From contig NZ_QFBC01000001.1 in the NCBI RefSeq assembly GCF_003122325.1, forward strand, positions 62,001-126,000: DNA of 64,000 nucleotides, given 5' to 3'. The notes beneath the pieces are model-generated. The model searched no databases. It was not told the DNA's origin and was given only the letters and a program-made list of their open reading frames with translations. Made by a program: the position numbers and the translations under genes. Shown here piece by piece: positions 17,871-29,264 of this stretch (the first letter of the stretch is position 1; each line of letters opens with the position of its first letter). The DNA is from Rhizobium album (GTDB lineage Bacteria > Pseudomonadota > Alphaproteobacteria > Rhizobiales > Rhizobiaceae).

Positions 17871-18764
17871 ATGGAAAAGGAACGTATCGGATTTATCGGC
17901 GTCGGCCTGATGGGCCACGGCATGGCGAAAAACATCGTCACCAAGGGCTGGCCGCTCACCGTCATGGGCCATCGCAACCGCGCGCCGGTGGAAGATCTTG
18001 TTGCCGTCGGCGCCAGCGAGGCGAAGACCGCCCGCGAGCTGGCGCTCGTCTCCGATGTCGTCATCCTCTGCGTCACCGGCTCGCCGCAGGTGCAGGCGGT
18101 GATCGACGGGCCGGACGGGCTTGCCGCCGCCGGCCGCGAACTGGTCGTCGTCGATTGCTCCACCTCCGATCCCTCGGTGACGACGCGGCTTGCCACATCG
18201 CTGGCAGAGAAGGCCATCACCCTGGTGGATGCACCGCTCGGCCGCACGCCGGCGGATGCGGCGGCCGGCACGCTCGACGTCATGGTCGGCGGTGCCGATG
18301 CCGTCATCGCCCGCATCCGGCCGGTGCTCGATGCTTTCGCCGGCCGCGTCATCCACACCGGCCCGACCGGCTCCGGCCACACGATGAAGCTGCTCAACAA
18401 TTTTCTGTCCATGGGTTATGCCGCCCTTTATTCCGAGGCGCTGATGCTCGGCGCCAAGGCCGGCGTCACGCCGCAGGTCTTCGACGGCGTCATCCGCGGC
18501 GGCCGCATGGATTGCGGCTTCTACCAGACCTTTTCGCGCTGGTTCCTGGAGCGCGATCCGAATGCCCACAAATTCGCGATCCGCAACGGCTTCAAGGACA
18601 TGAGTTACCTTGCAAGCCTGGCCAATTCGCTGGGCGCTGCCAATCCCGTCGGCGCGGCGGTGAGAAACACCTTTGCGCTTGCGGTCGGCACCGGCCACGG
18701 CGACGATTACGTGCCGATGCTCACCGACATCGTCCAGGACCTCAACCGCGGCGACGCCTCCTGA
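17871..18764 (+). CDS. NAD(P)-dependent beta-hydroxyacid dehydrogenase family
   Basis: A 297-residue enzyme of the 3-hydroxyisobutyrate/tartronate semialdehyde reductase family. Nucleotide-binding GFIGVGLMGHGMAKN is near residues 6–20, the substrate-binding DAPLGRTPADAAAGTLDVMVGG region is intact, and the catalytic Lys lies in GSGHTMKLLNNFLSMG. The ATG at 17871 follows GGAGAG. It is divergent from the amidohydrolase (211 nt apart). The specific hydroxyacid is unknown. Confidence 0.85.
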   Translation: MEKERIGFIGVGLMGHGMAKNIVTKGWPLTVMGHRNRAPVEDLVAVGASEAKTARELALVSDVVILCVTGSPQVQAVIDGPDGLAAAGRELVVVDCSTSDPSVTTRLATSLAEKAITLVDAPLGRTPADAAAGTLDVMVGGADAVIARIRPVLDAFAGRVIHTGPTGSGHTMKLLNNFLSMGYAALYSEALMLGAKAGVTPQVFDGVIRGGRMDCGFYQTFSRWFLERDPNAHKFAIRNGFKDMSYLASLANSLGAANPVGAAVRNTFALAVGTGHGDDYVPMLTDIVQDLNRGDAS

Positions 18765-18774
18765 GACGCAGTGC

Positions 18775-18795
18775 AACGGCCGCCGGGCGGCCGTT
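18775..18795 (+). terminator. Rho-independent terminator after dehydrogenase
   Basis: 9-bp perfect stem AACGGCCGC / GCGGCCGTT with a CGG loop followed by TTCTTAA, beginning 11 nt after the dehydrogenase stop codon. Confidence 0.7.
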
Positions 18796-18974
18796 TCTTA
18801 ACCTTCGGCCGATGGACGGGCGACGATGTTGCAATCGCCGCTCGACAATTCCGCCCATCCACGCTATGAGCCGCGGCAATGAATGGCTTGCGATATGCTG
18901 GCCGTTATGCTGATGCCGTCCGGCCTCCCTGCCTGTCGGCGCTGAAGAACAGAATTCCGAAAGATCAAAAAACC

Positions 18975-20978
<2,004 letters not shown>

Positions 20979-21042
20979 GGCGGCTTGCCGCGGCGGGTAA
21001 GCTCGCCCGGCATCGCAAGATACGGTGAAAACGACGAACAAA

Positions 21043-21076
21043 AGCGGCGGAACGGCTTTGGCCGGCTCCGCCGTTT
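21043..21076. terminator. Imperfect hairpin between convergent genes
   Basis: Interrupted GC stem (AGCGGCGGA-CGGC against GCCG-TCCGCCGTT) around TTTG, lying between the helicase stop and the end of the convergent histidine kinase gene. A weaker candidate than the other hairpins listed. Confidence 0.4.
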
Positions 21077-21086
21077 GCGTTTGTGG

Positions 21087-24000
21087 TCATTCGGCTGCGG
21101 CGCGTTTCAGCCCGGAAACCTGGGTGAGATAGGCGCGCAGTGCCGCCGGTTTGACCGGCTTGTGCTGCACGGCGATGGTATGGCGTTCGGCTTCGGCGCG
21201 CACCTCGACGCTGCGGTCGGCCGTCAGCAGCAGAGCCGGGATATCGGCCTTGAAGAAGGCGCGCAACGCCCGGATCGCCTCGATACCGTCGCCACTGTCG
21301 AGATGGTAGTCGGCAACGATCAGGTCGGGCATGCCGTCGCCGGTCAGGCGCTCGTTCGCCTCCGCCAGCGAGGCGGCCGTTTTCACCTCGCAGCCCCAGC
21401 CTGAAATCAAGAGCTGCATGCCTTCGAGGATCTTCGGTTCGTTGTCGATGCACAGCACGCGAAAACCCTTGAGCGTTTGCGACGCCGTGTCGCCGGCGGG
21501 CAGGGCGGAAGCGGGTGCTGCGGCGGGAACGGACAGGTCGAGCGGCATGCGCACCCGGAAATCCGTGCCGCGGCCGGGGATCGAATGCAGGCTGACGGGA
21601 TGGCTGAGCACCCGTGAGATGCGATCGACGATCGAGAGGCCGAGCCCCAGGCCGGCGGCGGTGCGCGCGCCCTCGTCGAGACGGGCGAACTCCTTGAAGA
21701 TGGTGCGGAATTTCGAGGACGGGATGCCGATGCCCGAATCGAGCACCTGGATGATCACCTGGTTGCCCTGCCGGCGAGCGCCGACCAGCACCTTGCCGCT
21801 CAGCGTGTATTTGATGGCGTTGGACACCAGGTTCTGGATCAGACGCCGCAGCAGGTTGGGGTCGGAGCGCACATGCAGCGAGGTCGGCACGACCACGAGT
21901 TTCAGTTTTTTCTCGCGTGCGATGGGCGCGAAATCGGTTTCGATGCGGCCGAGCAGGTCGCTGAGCGAAACGGTGGCAAGCCGCGGTTTCATCGCCCCGG
22001 TGTCGAGACGGGAAATGTCGAGAACGGCGCCGAGGATGGTTTCGACCGATTCCAGCGCCGAATCGATGTTGCGCACCAGCGTGCTGTTGTCCGAATGGCC
22101 CATGCGCTCCACCAGCGACGACGAATAGAGGCGGGCGGCATTGAGCGGCTGCAGGATGTCGTGGCCGGCAGCGGCGAAGAAGCGGGTCTTGCCGATATTC
22201 GCCTCGTCGGCGCTGGCGCGGGCTTCGGCCAGTTCATGGTTGACGCGGGTCAGTTCGCCGGTGCGTTCGGCAACGCGCTGCTCCAGCGTTTCGTTGGCCT
22301 GTTTCAGCGCCTTGTCGGCGGCGACGCGCTGGGTGATGTCGGTGAAGGTGGCGACGATGCCCTTGTCCGGCATGGCATTGGAGCGCACCTCGATGATCGT
22401 CTCGCCACCGCTCAGCACCAGCGAAAACGGCTTGTCGAAGGTCTGGAAGTTGCGCACCACATGGGGCTGGTCGCTCACCGGAATGTCGCCGCGCTCGGAG
22501 AGGATGGCGACGATGTCGGCCAGCGGGAAACCCACCTGGCCGACATGTTCCGGCAGGTCGAGCAGACTGCGGAAACGGCGGTTCCAGATGCTCAGCCGGT
22601 TGGAACTGTCGAAGACGGCGATGCCCTGGTCCATCTGGGACAGCGCCGTCTGCAGCATGTCCTGGTTGTATTGCAGCGCTTCGCTGGCCTGGTCGAGCAG
22701 CCAGGCGGTGTCGGAGGAGGCGTCTTCGGCCTTCTGCAGGATCAGCGACAGCACGAGGCGCGCCGACGAAGACCCGATGGCGCTGCCGAGCAGCTGCTCG
22801 GAAAAATGGATCAGCGCCATGTCGGCCGGCTGGTCGTCCAGCAGCGGCTTGCCGGCGGTGCGGGCGTAGGTGCCGAAGGACCGCTCCATGCGTTCGTCGC
22901 CGAGATAACGGGCGATCGCCGCCTTCAGGTCGCCGACGCTGACGCGGGTCTTCCAGCCGCGGGTGGCGAATTGCGAGCGGGAATGGCGCTTGACGAAGAT
23001 GCCGGACTGGATGCGTTCGACCGGCTTGGGATTGCGCGTCAGCGAGCCGATGACGAAGGCGGTGCAGTTGACCAGCAGACTGAGCGTCACGGCATTGACC
23101 AGCGGATCGGCGCCCGGATCGGTAAACAGCGTCGTGCCGGGGAAGATGAAGCCGAGCACGGCCGGTGCGACATAAGAATAATCCGGTCCGCCGAGGCTCG
23201 GCATGAACAGGAGATAGGCCCAGATGACGAAGCCGCTGACGAGCCCGGCAATGGCGCCGCGGGCATTGGCGCGCCGCCAGATCAGGCCGCCGACCAGCGG
23301 CGGCGCGATCTGGGCGATGGCGGCGAAAGCGAGCAGGCCGATCGAGGCAAGCCCCGTCGTCGCAGTCGAGCGGTAATAGCCGTAACCGAGCAGCATGACG
23401 GCGAAGATCGCTGTGCGCCGGATATTGAGCAGCGAGCGGGCGAAGTTCTTGCGCCGGCTGTCGTCGGAAAAATTCCGGCGCAGGAAGATCGGCATCACCA
23501 GGTCGTTGGAGATCATGATCGCCAATGCCACCGATTCGACGATCACCATGGCGGTGGCGGCGGAAAAACCGCCGATGAAGGTGATCAGCGACACGGTGTG
23601 CATCGCGTTGGCGAGCGGCAGCGACAGCACGTAGATGTCGGCATCGCCGCTGCCGCCGAACACCATGATCCCGCCGATGGCGACCGGCAGCACGAAGATG
23701 TTGATGGCGACGAGATAGACCGGCAGCAGCGTGCCGGCGAGCCTCAGTTCGCCCTTGGTGCGGTTCTCCACCACGGTGACGTGGAACTGCCGCGGCAGCA
23801 GGATGATGGCGAAGGCCGAGAGAATGGTCAGCGTGATCCAGCGGCTGAGCGGCGTTTCGTAGCTGAGTGCCGCCATCACCCGCGCATTTTCCGAGGCCTT
23901 GGTCCAGAGATCCCACGGTCCGTCGAAGAACAGGAAAAGCACCGATATGCCGACCGTGCCGAACGCGACGAGCTTCACCAGCGATTCCATCGCGATCGCC

Positions 24001-24587
24001 AGGATCAGGCCGTCCTGGTGTTCGGTGGCGTCGGTGTGGCGCGTACCGAACATCACCGCGAAGCAGGCGAGCACCAGCGTGACGACCAGCGGCAGGTCGA
24101 TGAAATAGAGGTTGCCGCTGCCGATGCCGTAGTCGGAAGGATTGACAATCGCCGAGACGGAATTGGAGACCGCTTTCAGCTGCAGGGCGATATAGGGGAT
24201 GGCGCCGACGAGGCAGATCAGCGCGACGATACCGGCGACGGTGGAATTCTTGCCGTAGCGGGCAGCGATGAAATCCGCCACGGAGGTCAGTTTTTCTGCC
24301 TTGGCGAGCTCGGTGATGCGCCGGAGCACCGGCATGCCGAGGGTGAAGACGAGGATCGGTCCGATATAGATCGCCGCGAATTCGAGGCCGCGTTCGGCCG
24401 CGAGGCCGACGCCGCCGAAATAGGTCCAGGAGGTGCAGTAGATGGCGAGACTGAGCGCATAGACGATCGGCCGGCCCTTGTTGGGCGCGCCCCTGACCTG
24501 GCTCACCCGGTCGCCGTAGCTCGCGACCGCAAACAGCAGCAGCAGATAGCCGATCGCCGATGCGAATATGACCCAGCCTGGCAGCAT
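21087..24587 (-). CDS. Sodium/solute-symporter-fused hybrid sensor histidine kinase
   Basis: About 1166 residues from the ATG at 24587, which follows GGAGGGGGA. Residues 1 to about 500 are a 12–13-helix SSS-family symporter domain. Then come a PAS-like region (about 660–750), coiled coil, HisKA with phosphoacceptor His near residue 808 (AAAGHDILQPLNAARL), HATPase (NLVSNAIKYT, DSGIGIP, GLGLGLSIVDRI) and a C-terminal receiver with Asp near 1092 (VADYHLDSGDG). This is the CbrA-type architecture, where the transporter-like domain senses or moves a nutrient. No separate response regulator gene is adjacent. Confidence 0.9.
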   Translation of the reverse strand: MLPGWVIFASAIGYLLLLFAVASYGDRVSQVRGAPNKGRPIVYALSLAIYCTSWTYFGGVGLAAERGLEFAAIYIGPILVFTLGMPVLRRITELAKAEKLTSVADFIAARYGKNSTVAGIVALICLVGAIPYIALQLKAVSNSVSAIVNPSDYGIGSGNLYFIDLPLVVTLVLACFAVMFGTRHTDATEHQDGLILAIAMESLVKLVAFGTVGISVLFLFFDGPWDLWTKASENARVMAALSYETPLSRWITLTILSAFAIILLPRQFHVTVVENRTKGELRLAGTLLPVYLVAINIFVLPVAIGGIMVFGGSGDADIYVLSLPLANAMHTVSLITFIGGFSAATAMVIVESVALAIMISNDLVMPIFLRRNFSDDSRRKNFARSLLNIRRTAIFAVMLLGYGYYRSTATTGLASIGLLAFAAIAQIAPPLVGGLIWRRANARGAIAGLVSGFVIWAYLLFMPSLGGPDYSYVAPAVLGFIFPGTTLFTDPGADPLVNAVTLSLLVNCTAFVIGSLTRNPKPVERIQSGIFVKRHSRSQFATRGWKTRVSVGDLKAAIARYLGDERMERSFGTYARTAGKPLLDDQPADMALIHFSEQLLGSAIGSSSARLVLSLILQKAEDASSDTAWLLDQASEALQYNQDMLQTALSQMDQGIAVFDSSNRLSIWNRRFRSLLDLPEHVGQVGFPLADIVAILSERGDIPVSDQPHVVRNFQTFDKPFSLVLSGGETIIEVRSNAMPDKGIVATFTDITQRVAADKALKQANETLEQRVAERTGELTRVNHELAEARASADEANIGKTRFFAAAGHDILQPLNAARLYSSSLVERMGHSDNSTLVRNIDSALESVETILGAVLDISRLDTGAMKPRLATVSLSDLLGRIETDFAPIAREKKLKLVVVPTSLHVRSDPNLLRRLIQNLVSNAIKYTLSGKVLVGARRQGNQVIIQVLDSGIGIPSSKFRTIFKEFARLDEGARTAAGLGLGLSIVDRISRVLSHPVSLHSIPGRGTDFRVRMPLDLSVPAAAPASALPAGDTASQTLKGFRVLCIDNEPKILEGMQLLISGWGCEVKTAASLAEANERLTGDGMPDLIVADYHLDSGDGIEAIRALRAFFKADIPALLLTADRSVEVRAEAERHTIAVQHKPVKPAALRAYLTQVSGLKRAAAE

Positions 24588-24781
24588 TCCCCCCTCCGTC
24601 CCCGCATGCGGGAAAATGAGGATAGGACAAAGCAGCCCGCTTGAAAATTGCCCGCCTCTAGGCCTTAAGTCCAAGAAACCTATTTACATCCGGGCCGCTT
24701 CGTATTTCGATCGGCGTGTTCGGATGTTTGGAAGGCGATATCGTCGCCTTTCCGGATCTATTGCAACAGGGGGCCTATCGA

Positions 24782-25207
24782 ATGCTCAATGAATTCAAGA
24801 CATTTATCGCGCGCGGCAACGTCATGGACCTTGCCGTCGGCGTCATCATCGGCGGCGCCTTCGGCCTGATCGTCAATTCGCTGGTCAACGACATCGTCAT
24901 GCCGATCGTCGGCGTCATCTTCGGCGGGTTCGACTTCTCCAACTATTTCATTCCATTGAGCTCTTCCGTCACGGCTACCTCGCTGGCCGCCGCCCGCGAG
25001 CAGGGCGCCGTCTTCGCCTACGGCAACTTCATCACCGTCGTCATCAATTTCATGATCCTCGCCTGGATCATCTTCCTGATGGTCAAGGGCGTGAACAAGA
25101 TCCGCTCGTCGGTCGAGCGGCAGGAGAAGAAGGACGAGGCCGCCGCGCCGCCGCCGGCAGACATCCAGCTTCTGACCGAGATCCGCGATCTCCTGAAAAC
25201 GAAATAA
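24782..25207 (+). CDS. mscL: Large-conductance mechanosensitive channel MscL
   Basis: A 141-residue channel with N-terminal [20 protein letters not shown], the first pore helix [20 protein letters not shown], a periplasmic loop, the second helix [16 protein letters not shown] and a charged C-terminal bundle ending in [10 protein letters not shown]. All are diagnostic of MscL, the emergency release valve for hypo-osmotic shock. The ATG at 24782 was chosen on this conserved N-terminus; AGGGGG lies upstream. Confidence 0.95.
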   Translation: MLNEFKTFIARGNVMDLAVGVIIGGAFGLIVNSLVNDIVMPIVGVIFGGFDFSNYFIPLSSSVTATSLAAAREQGAVFAYGNFITVVINFMILAWIIFLMVKGVNKIRSSVERQEKKDEAAAPPPADIQLLTEIRDLLKTK

Positions 25208-25216
25208 GAGTGGAAA

Positions 25217-25242
25217 CCGGGCCGGTCGTCCGGCCGGCCCGG
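25217..25242 (+). terminator. Hairpin after mscL
   Basis: 9-bp perfect stem CCGGGCCGG / CCGGCCCGG with an 8-nt loop, 10 nt after the mscL stop. No U-tract follows. Confidence 0.5.
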
Positions 25243-25337
25243 CGCGATTCATCACCGGAATCGATCCGTCGCTCAGGGAATATCATGGGATTTGTTGACG
25301 ATCCTCGGTTATGAAGACCGGAAATCGGAGAGAACCT

Positions 25338-26504
25338 ATGTCGATTCTGAACAGCCTGAGCCCGCGCGCGCTCGAAGCCCCTGAAAGTGGCATCGTCGAA
25401 GTCGTCAACTATGCCCGCGGTCGCGACGGGCTGATTCCGCTCTGGGTCGGCGAAGGCGACTTGCCGACGCCCGGCTTCATCAACCAGGCTGCATCGGATG
25501 CGATGTTCGCCGGCGAAACCTTCTACACCTGGCAGCGCGGCATTCCCGAGCTGCGCCAGGCGCTGGCCAATTATTACAACAGGCATTTCGGCACATCGCT
25601 GCCGATGGAGCATTTTTACGTCACCGGCTCCGGCATGCAGGCGATCCAGCTGTCGGTGCAGGCGCTGACCTCCCCGGGCGACGAGATGATCTATCTTTCG
25701 CCCGCCTGGCCGAATATCGCCGCCGCCCTTGACATCGCCGGCGCCCGCTCCGTGCCGGTAACGCTGGATTTTGCCAATGGCAGCTGGTCGCTGGATCTCG
25801 ATCGCCTGGAGAAGGCCATCACCCCGAAGACGCGCGCCATGTTCATCAATACGCCGTCGAACCCGACAGGCTGGACGGCCACCCGCGAGGACCTCGACGC
25901 CATCCTGGCGCTCGCCCGCAAGCACGACATCTGGATCCTCGCCGACGAGATTTACGCCCGTTATTGTTACATCGGCACGCGCGCGCCATCGTTTCTCGAC
26001 GTCATGCAGGACGGCGACAAGATCCTCTTCGTCAATTCGTTTTCAAAGAACTGGTCGATGACCGGCTGGCGCGTCGGCTGGATCGTCGCACCGCCGGAAA
26101 TGGGTCAGGTGATCGAAAACCTGGTGCAATATTCGACATCGGGCGTCGCCCAGTTCATGCAGCGCGGCGCCGTTGCCGCCCTCGACCAGGGCGATGACCT
26201 GGTGCGGGCGAATATCGAAAAGGCCACGAAGGCCCGCGACATTCTCTGCGATGCGCTGATCGCCACCAACCGGGTCGAAACCCTGAAGCCGGACGGCGCG
26301 CTCTACGCCTTCCTCAAGATCGACGGCGTCACCGATAGCCGGGCGGCAGCGATCGACATCGTCGACAAGACCGGCGTCGGTCTTGCGCCGGGCACGGCCT
26401 TCGGGCCGGGCGGCGAACTGTTCATGCGCGCCTGCTTCCTGCGTGATCCGGCACATATCCAGGAGGCCGCCGTCCGCCTCGCCGCCTATATCCAGGCCCG
26501 CTGA
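25338..26504 (+). CDS. PLP-dependent class I/II aminotransferase
   Basis: A 388-residue fold-type I aminotransferase. It has NTPSNPTGWTAT (cofactor/substrate-binding Asn), DEIYARYCY (Asp and Tyr contacting PLP), NSFSKNWSMTGWRVGW (Schiff-base Lys) and a terminal carboxylate-binding Arg in FMRACF. The ATG at 25338 follows GGAGAG. Related proteins are aspartate or aromatic aminotransferase homologues; the amino-donor preference cannot be read from sequence alone. Not clearly linked to neighbours. Confidence 0.85.
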   Translation: MSILNSLSPRALEAPESGIVEVVNYARGRDGLIPLWVGEGDLPTPGFINQAASDAMFAGETFYTWQRGIPELRQALANYYNRHFGTSLPMEHFYVTGSGMQAIQLSVQALTSPGDEMIYLSPAWPNIAAALDIAGARSVPVTLDFANGSWSLDLDRLEKAITPKTRAMFINTPSNPTGWTATREDLDAILALARKHDIWILADEIYARYCYIGTRAPSFLDVMQDGDKILFVNSFSKNWSMTGWRVGWIVAPPEMGQVIENLVQYSTSGVAQFMQRGAVAALDQGDDLVRANIEKATKARDILCDALIATNRVETLKPDGALYAFLKIDGVTDSRAAAIDIVDKTGVGLAPGTAFGPGGELFMRACFLRDPAHIQEAAVRLAAYIQAR

Positions 26505-26524
26505 CGGCATGGTTTTTGCTGGCA

Positions 26525-26560
26525 TTGGGGAATTCGCTAAAATTCGAACGAATTCCCCAA
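26525..26560. promoter_or_regulatory. 36-bp palindrome upstream of galE
   Basis: 12-bp perfect arms TTGGGGAATTCG / CGAATTCCCCAA separated by 12 nt that contain a further AATTCG copy. It lies 21 nt after the aminotransferase stop and 127 nt before galE. It could be the aminotransferase terminator or an operator for the polysaccharide genes; the AT-rich core and the lack of a U-tract lean slightly to an operator. Confidence 0.45.
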
Positions 26561-26686
26561 GCTTCCATTGACCACATCAGCAAACAAACCGGCCCGAACC
26601 GGCGGAAACAGGCAATCCCGAACGAATTTGAAAAGAAACCCGCGCTTTGATGCTTCCCAATAAAAACGAACAGGGAAGTAAAAATC

Positions 26687-27721
26687 ATGGCGGTGCTGGT
26701 GACGGGTGGCGCAGGCTATATCGGCAGTCACATGGTGTGGGCGCTTCTGGATGCGGGCGAGGATGTCGTGGTGCTCGACCGGCTCTCGACCGGCTTCCGC
26801 TGGGCGGTGGCGCCTGAAGCGCGGTTCTACATGGGCGATGCCGGCGACGAGACCTTGCTGCAGCAGGTGTTTGCGGAAAACGACATCGACGCGATCATCC
26901 ATTTCGCCGGTTCCGTCGTCGTGCCGGAATCGATCGTGCATCCGCTCGAATATTACGAAAACAACACCAGCAAGACACGCATGCTTCTGGCCGCCGCGGT
27001 CAAGGCCGGGATCCCGCATTTTGTCTTTTCGTCGACCGCCGCCGTCTACGGCACGCAGGAAAGCGCCGTTCCGGTCCGGGAAAGCGTGACACCCCGGCCT
27101 GAAAGCCCCTACGGCGTTTCCAAGCTGATGTCGGAAATGATGCTGCGCGACACGGCGCAGGCGCATGCCTTCAGTTATGTCGCCCTGCGGTATTTCAACG
27201 TCGCCGGTGCCGATCCGAAAGGCCGGGCCGGGCAATCGACGGTGGGCGCCACCCACCTCATCAAGGTCGCCTGCGAGGCGGCTCTCGGCCGCCGCGCCAG
27301 TATAGATGTCTACGGCACCGACTACAATACGCCCGACGGCACCGGCGTGCGCGACTACATCCATGTCAGCGACCTGGTCGAGGCACATCTGCGCGCACTC
27401 GCCTATCTGCGGCAGGGCGGCGTCTCGCTGACGGCGAATTGCGGTTACGGCCAGGGCTATTCCGTCCTGCAGGTTCTGCAGGCGGTCATGCGGGTGCATG
27501 GCGGGCGTTTCGGCGTACGGTATGCGCCGCGCCGCGCCGGCGACCCGGCAAGCATCGTCGCGGACCCTTCTCTGGCGCGCGAAGCGCTGGGCTGGGTGCC
27601 GTCCCACGACGATCTCGACGGCATCGTGCGCAACGCCCTCGACTGGGAGGAGCACCTGGCGCGCAAGAACAGCTACGACATCGAAAGCATGCACCAGATG
27701 CTGGCCTCCGCCCGCTTCTGA
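26687..27721 (+). CDS. galE: UDP-glucose 4-epimerase
   Basis: A 344-residue extended SDR with the NAD-binding VTGGAGYIGSHMV motif, catalytic Ser/Thr in FSSTAAVYG and YGVSKLMSEM (YxxxK), plus the GalE-typical LRYFNVAGADP and DGTGVRDYIHVSDL blocks. It interconverts UDP-glucose and UDP-galactose to supply galactose for surface polysaccharide. It opens a cluster of nucleotide-sugar and glycan genes. Confidence 0.92.
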   Translation: MAVLVTGGAGYIGSHMVWALLDAGEDVVVLDRLSTGFRWAVAPEARFYMGDAGDETLLQQVFAENDIDAIIHFAGSVVVPESIVHPLEYYENNTSKTRMLLAAAVKAGIPHFVFSSTAAVYGTQESAVPVRESVTPRPESPYGVSKLMSEMMLRDTAQAHAFSYVALRYFNVAGADPKGRAGQSTVGATHLIKVACEAALGRRASIDVYGTDYNTPDGTGVRDYIHVSDLVEAHLRALAYLRQGGVSLTANCGYGQGYSVLQVLQAVMRVHGGRFGVRYAPRRAGDPASIVADPSLAREALGWVPSHDDLDGIVRNALDWEEHLARKNSYDIESMHQMLASARF

Positions 27722-27920
27722 GGCGGTCTGTCTTGCCTTGCACCGGGCGAAAGGGCTCGGTGCGGCTGCGCCGCGCTCCAGTTTGACAACAGCTTCGGCC
27801 GCTAGGTTCGAACCCGGAATGGATTTATTCACCGGGTTTACGAATCATGATGCTTTTCGAACGCGGGATGGGTTTTCTCTCTCCTGCTGAATTGTCTTTG
27901 CCATCGTCGTGGGTGCGCTC

Positions 27921-28691
27921 ATGAAGGCCGTCATTCTTGCCGGCGGCCTGGGTACGCGCCTGTCCGAAGAGACCCAGCTCAAGCCGAAGCCGATGGTCGA
28001 GGTCGGCGGCCGGCCGATCCTCTGGCACATCATGAAGATCTACCACAGTTACGGCATCAGGGATTTCATCGTCTGCTGCGGCTTCCGTGGTTATGTGATC
28101 AAGGAATATTTCGCCAATTACGGCCTGCACATGTCGGACATCACCTTCGACCTGGCTGAAAACCGGCTGCAGTTCCATCGCAAGAACGCCGAGAACTGGC
28201 GGGTGACGCTGGTCGATACCGGCGAACATTCGATGACGGGCGGCCGCCTGAAGCGTGTCGCCTCCTATCTGCGTGACGAGGAAGCCTTCTGCTTCACCTA
28301 CGGCGACGGTGTCTGCAGCGTCGACATCGCCGACACCATCCGTTTCCACAAGAACCATGGCAAGCTGGCGACCGTAACGGCTGTCCGGCCGCCGGCGCGT
28401 TTTGGCGCGCTGAAGCTGAATGGCGACGAGGTGCAGGGTTTCGTCGAGAAGCCGGAAGGCGAGGGCGGTTTCATCAACGGCGGCTTCTTCGTGTTGTCGC
28501 CGAAGGTCATCGACCGCATCCCCGATGACGCGACGAGCTGGGAGAGCGCACCGCTGGCCAGCCTGGCCGGTGACGGCCAGTTGCGAGCCTATTTCCACGA
28601 GGGCTTCTGGCAGCCGATGGATACGCTGCGCGACAAGACCCATCTGGAAACGCTCTGGGAAGGCGGCAATCCCCCCTGGAAGACATGGTGA
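27921..28691 (+). CDS. rfbF: Glucose-1-phosphate cytidylyltransferase
   Basis: A 256-residue nucleotidyltransferase with the signature [18 protein letters not shown], then [28 protein letters not shown] and [18 protein letters not shown], matching RfbF, which makes CDP-glucose from CTP and glucose-1-phosphate. The ATG at 27921 is used; a GTG lies 12 nt upstream. RfbF normally feeds an RfbG CDP-glucose 4,6-dehydratase, which is not encoded in this window. The next gene follows after 12 nt, so the group 27921–30487 is one operon. Confidence 0.92.
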   Translation: MKAVILAGGLGTRLSEETQLKPKPMVEVGGRPILWHIMKIYHSYGIRDFIVCCGFRGYVIKEYFANYGLHMSDITFDLAENRLQFHRKNAENWRVTLVDTGEHSMTGGRLKRVASYLRDEEAFCFTYGDGVCSVDIADTIRFHKNHGKLATVTAVRPPARFGALKLNGDEVQGFVEKPEGEGGFINGGFFVLSPKVIDRIPDDATSWESAPLASLAGDGQLRAYFHEGFWQPMDTLRDKTHLETLWEGGNPPWKTW

Positions 28692-28703
28692 AGTGGTGAC
28701 GGC

Positions 28704-29264
28704 ATGACGCGTTTCCTGCGGCATGAGACGCCTATCGAAGGCCTGGCGCTCCTTGAGCGCGTTCGCCTCGGCGACGATCGCGGTTTCCTGACGCGGCTGT
28801 TCTGCTCCGAGGAATTGACCGCTACCGGCTGGAATGGTCCGATCGCCCAAATCAACGAAACCGGCACCAGGCAGGCCGGCACGGTGCGTGGCATGCATTT
28901 CCAGTTGCCGCCCTTTGCCGAAATCAAGCTGGTTACCTGCGTCGCCGGTTCTGTGCTCGACGTCGCCATCGATCTCCGTAAGGGATCGCCGACATTCCTA
29001 CAGCATTTTGCGGTGGAGCTGTCCGCCAAAAACACCCGTTCGCTTCTCATCCCTCAAGGTTTCGCCCATGGCTTCCAGACGCTGACGGACAATGTACGGA
29101 TGATTTATGCGCATTCGGCACCGTTCAGGGCGGAGGCCGAAGCCGGCCTGCACGCCCAGGACCCTGCGCTTGCCATCGACTGGCCTTTGCCGGTCTCCAA
29201 CCTGTCGGTACGCGACCGATCCCATCCTTTGCTGTCGCCCGAGTATCAAGGAGTTGCCGCATGA
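28704..29264 (+). CDS. RmlC-like NDP-4-keto-sugar 3,5-epimerase
   Basis: A 186-residue cupin of the dTDP-4-dehydrorhamnose 3,5-epimerase family. The catalytic His region VRGMHFQLPPFAEIKLVTC and the IPQGFAHGFQTL strand are conserved. The later conserved Tyr-Tyr segment of RmlC appears to be replaced (MIYAHSAPF), so the acid that completes 5-epimerization may be missing and the enzyme may epimerize one centre only; this is alignment by eye. It sits between rfbF and a C-methyltransferase and so probably acts on a CDP-4-keto-6-deoxyhexose. Confidence 0.85.
   Translation: MTRFLRHETPIEGLALLERVRLGDDRGFLTRLFCSEELTATGWNGPIAQINETGTRQAGTVRGMHFQLPPFAEIKLVTCVAGSVLDVAIDLRKGSPTFLQHFAVELSAKNTRSLLIPQGFAHGFQTLTDNVRMIYAHSAPFRAEAEAGLHAQDPALAIDWPLPVSNLSVRDRSHPLLSPEYQGVAA

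Noticed and set aside
21873-24644. 923-codon plus-strand open frame opposite the histidine kinase
   Set aside because: Antisense shadow of a clear multidomain protein; the translation is Gln/His/Asp-rich low complexity without motifs.
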